From: HRBIN12 sp035762085
Lineage (GTDB): Bacteria > Actinomycetota > UBA4738 > HRBIN12
Direction of reading: 5' to 3'
DNA: 6,177 nucleotides
Assembly (NCBI GenBank): GCA_035762085.1
Contig: DASTPT010000079.1
Span: forward strand, 1 to 6,177
The position numbers and the translations under genes are program-made. The notes under the pieces were generated by a model. The model was given only the letters and a program-made list of their open reading frames with translations. It searched no databases and was not told the origin of the DNA. Of this stretch, positions 5,804-6,177 are shown in pieces; positions within the stretch are counted from its first letter, which is position 1; the number at the start of each line of letters is the position of its first letter.

Positions 5804-6043
5804 ATGGACGCTGCCGTCTGGACGGCGATCGGGCTGCTCGCAGCGACGTCGCTCGGGTCGCTCTTCCATCTTGGCTCGCGGATCGACGCGCTCGCCGCCC
5901 GGATGGATGTCGGGTTCGGGAAGGTGGACACGCGGTTCGACGCGCTCGCGGCCCGGATGGACGCGGGGTTCGCCCGGGTCGACGCTCGGCTCGATGCGAT
6001 GGAGGCGCGACTCGACGCGCACGTCGACCGGCACGCGAGCTGA
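5804..6043 (+). CDS. Small membrane-anchored coiled-coil protein with 18-residue repeats
   Basis: A 79-residue protein of unknown function. Residues 4-23 (AVWTAIGLLAATSLGSLFHL) form one membrane helix or uncleaved anchor. From residue 26 to the end there are three tandem 18-residue units, RIDALAARMDVGFGKVDT, RFDALAARMDAGFARVDA and RLDAMEARLDAHVDRHAS, with an R/K-x-D triplet recurring at 7-7-4 spacing. The pattern predicts a long amphipathic helix that should pair into a coiled coil. Short proteins with similar 'ARFDALDARLD' repeats are widespread and usually annotated as hypothetical. The start is ATG at 5804, with AAGG eight bases upstream or a leaderless -10 seven bases upstream; GTG at 5774 in the same frame would add ten residues (VSYLGAKVAW) without a clear ribosome site. 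The repeat is visible in antisense frames too, but only this frame gives a coherent anchor plus coiled coil. Confidence 0.68.
   Translation: MDAAVWTAIGLLAATSLGSLFHLGSRIDALAARMDVGFGKVDTRFDALAARMDAGFARVDARLDAMEARLDAHVDRHAS
5879..6040 (+). repeat. Three 54-bp tandem units inside the coiled-coil gene
   Basis: Units at 5879-5932, 5933-5986 and 5987-6040 each encode 18 residues. The first two are closely similar, for example both encode DALAARMD; the third has diverged most, mainly in its second half. The units keep the reading frame and end exactly before the stop codon, which suggests growth by in-frame duplication. Confidence 0.75.
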
Positions 6044-6177
6044 CGTTCGGCTCTCGAGATCCCGAGTGGCCCGAAGACCAGGATGCGCTTCAAAGCGGAA
6101 GGTCGTCAGTTCGAGACCCTTCGGGACTTCATGACGTCGGCGGTATCCCCCTCCTCAGCGTCGCGCGGCTATCCGGA
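6044..6177 (+). other. Right-end stretch with no confident gene
   Basis: All three minus-strand frames contain stops near the right edge, so no minus-strand gene enters from outside. One plus-strand frame is open to the edge, with an ATG at 6083 that would begin MRFKAEGRQFETLRDFMTSA. Its third-position GC bias is weaker than in the neighbouring genes, and only AGG directly abuts the ATG, so a gene start here is possible but unsupported. An imperfect hairpin (GGC-T-CTCG at 6049-6056 with CGAG-TG-GCC at 6063-6071) just after the coiled-coil stop could be a weak terminator; it has no T-run. Confidence 0.3.

Noticed and set aside
2890..6093. A 1067-codon minus-strand open frame covering the HTH_42 gene and running antisense through the phosphodiesterase and coiled-coil genes.
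   Set aside because: Only its last 376 codons match a known family. The rest lies opposite a phosphodiesterase with all catalytic residues intact and reads as low-complexity Arg/Ala/Asp sequence, as expected for a shadow frame in high-GC DNA.
6073..6125. A tRNA-like stretch containing CTTCAAA (anticodon-loop-like, as in tRNA-Sec) and GTTCGAGAC (T-loop-like).
   Set aside because: The bases flanking CTTCAAA do not form a five-pair anticodon stem, the bases around the T-loop pair only at the closing G-C, and no acceptor stem can be formed. It is a chance resemblance or a decayed relic at most.
5721..6134. Plus-strand frame beginning MRHIDIDMERPEG at the palindrome.
   Set aside because: It overlaps the coiled-coil gene in another frame, has no ribosome binding site, and becomes Arg/Ser/Gly-rich low-complexity sequence typical of a shadow.

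Overview
The window is about 70% GC. Its genes have strongly G/C-biased third codon positions, and so there are long open 'shadow' frames opposite the real ones. The gene content (a soluble bacterial P450, an HTH_42 winged-helix protein, a DinB-fold protein, an M23-type peptidase and a type I phosphodiesterase) and several TANNNT boxes 6-7 nt before start codons suggest a high-GC Actinomycetota chromosome, probably an uncultivated lineage. A high-GC Chloroflexota lineage cannot be excluded from sequence alone. I see no insertion sequence, integrase, CRISPR array, rRNA or intact tRNA.

Layout. (1) Positions 1-1696, minus strand: a cytochrome P450 followed, 30 bases after its stop, by an M23-type peptidase that runs off the left edge. 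(2) Positions 1697-1837: a divergent intergenic region. (3) Positions 1838-2029, plus strand: a 63-residue single-pass membrane protein not present as a free-standing annotated family that I recognise. (4) Positions 2030-2251: noncoding, between convergent genes, with an 11-bp-stem hairpin that probably acts as a terminator. (5) Positions 2252-4020, minus strand: a two-gene operon, an HTH_42 winged-helix protein (possible AlkZ-like DNA glycosylase) followed by a DinB-superfamily protein, joined by a GTGA stop/start overlap. (6) Positions 4021-4101: an 81-bp divergent promoter region. (7) Positions 4102-5694, plus strand: a 530-residue alkaline-phosphatase-superfamily phosphodiesterase with a complete set of metal ligands. 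(8) Positions 5695-5803: intergenic, with an 18-bp perfect AT-rich palindrome. (9) Positions 5804-6043, plus strand: a 79-residue membrane-anchored coiled-coil protein built from three 18-residue repeats. (10) Positions 6044-6177: no confident gene.

How the genes might work together: the clearest functional unit is the HTH_42-DinB pair, which the 4-bp overlap ties together. If the first is a DNA glycosylase and the second a thiol-transferase-like DinB protein, the pair would fit defence against alkylating or electrophilic compounds; this is inference. The P450 and M23 genes are probably co-transcribed but have no obvious shared pathway. I found several small-scale oddities (palindrome, 18-residue repeat, unusual starts, an altered P450 oxygen-activation motif) but no clear evidence of a wholly new multi-gene system.
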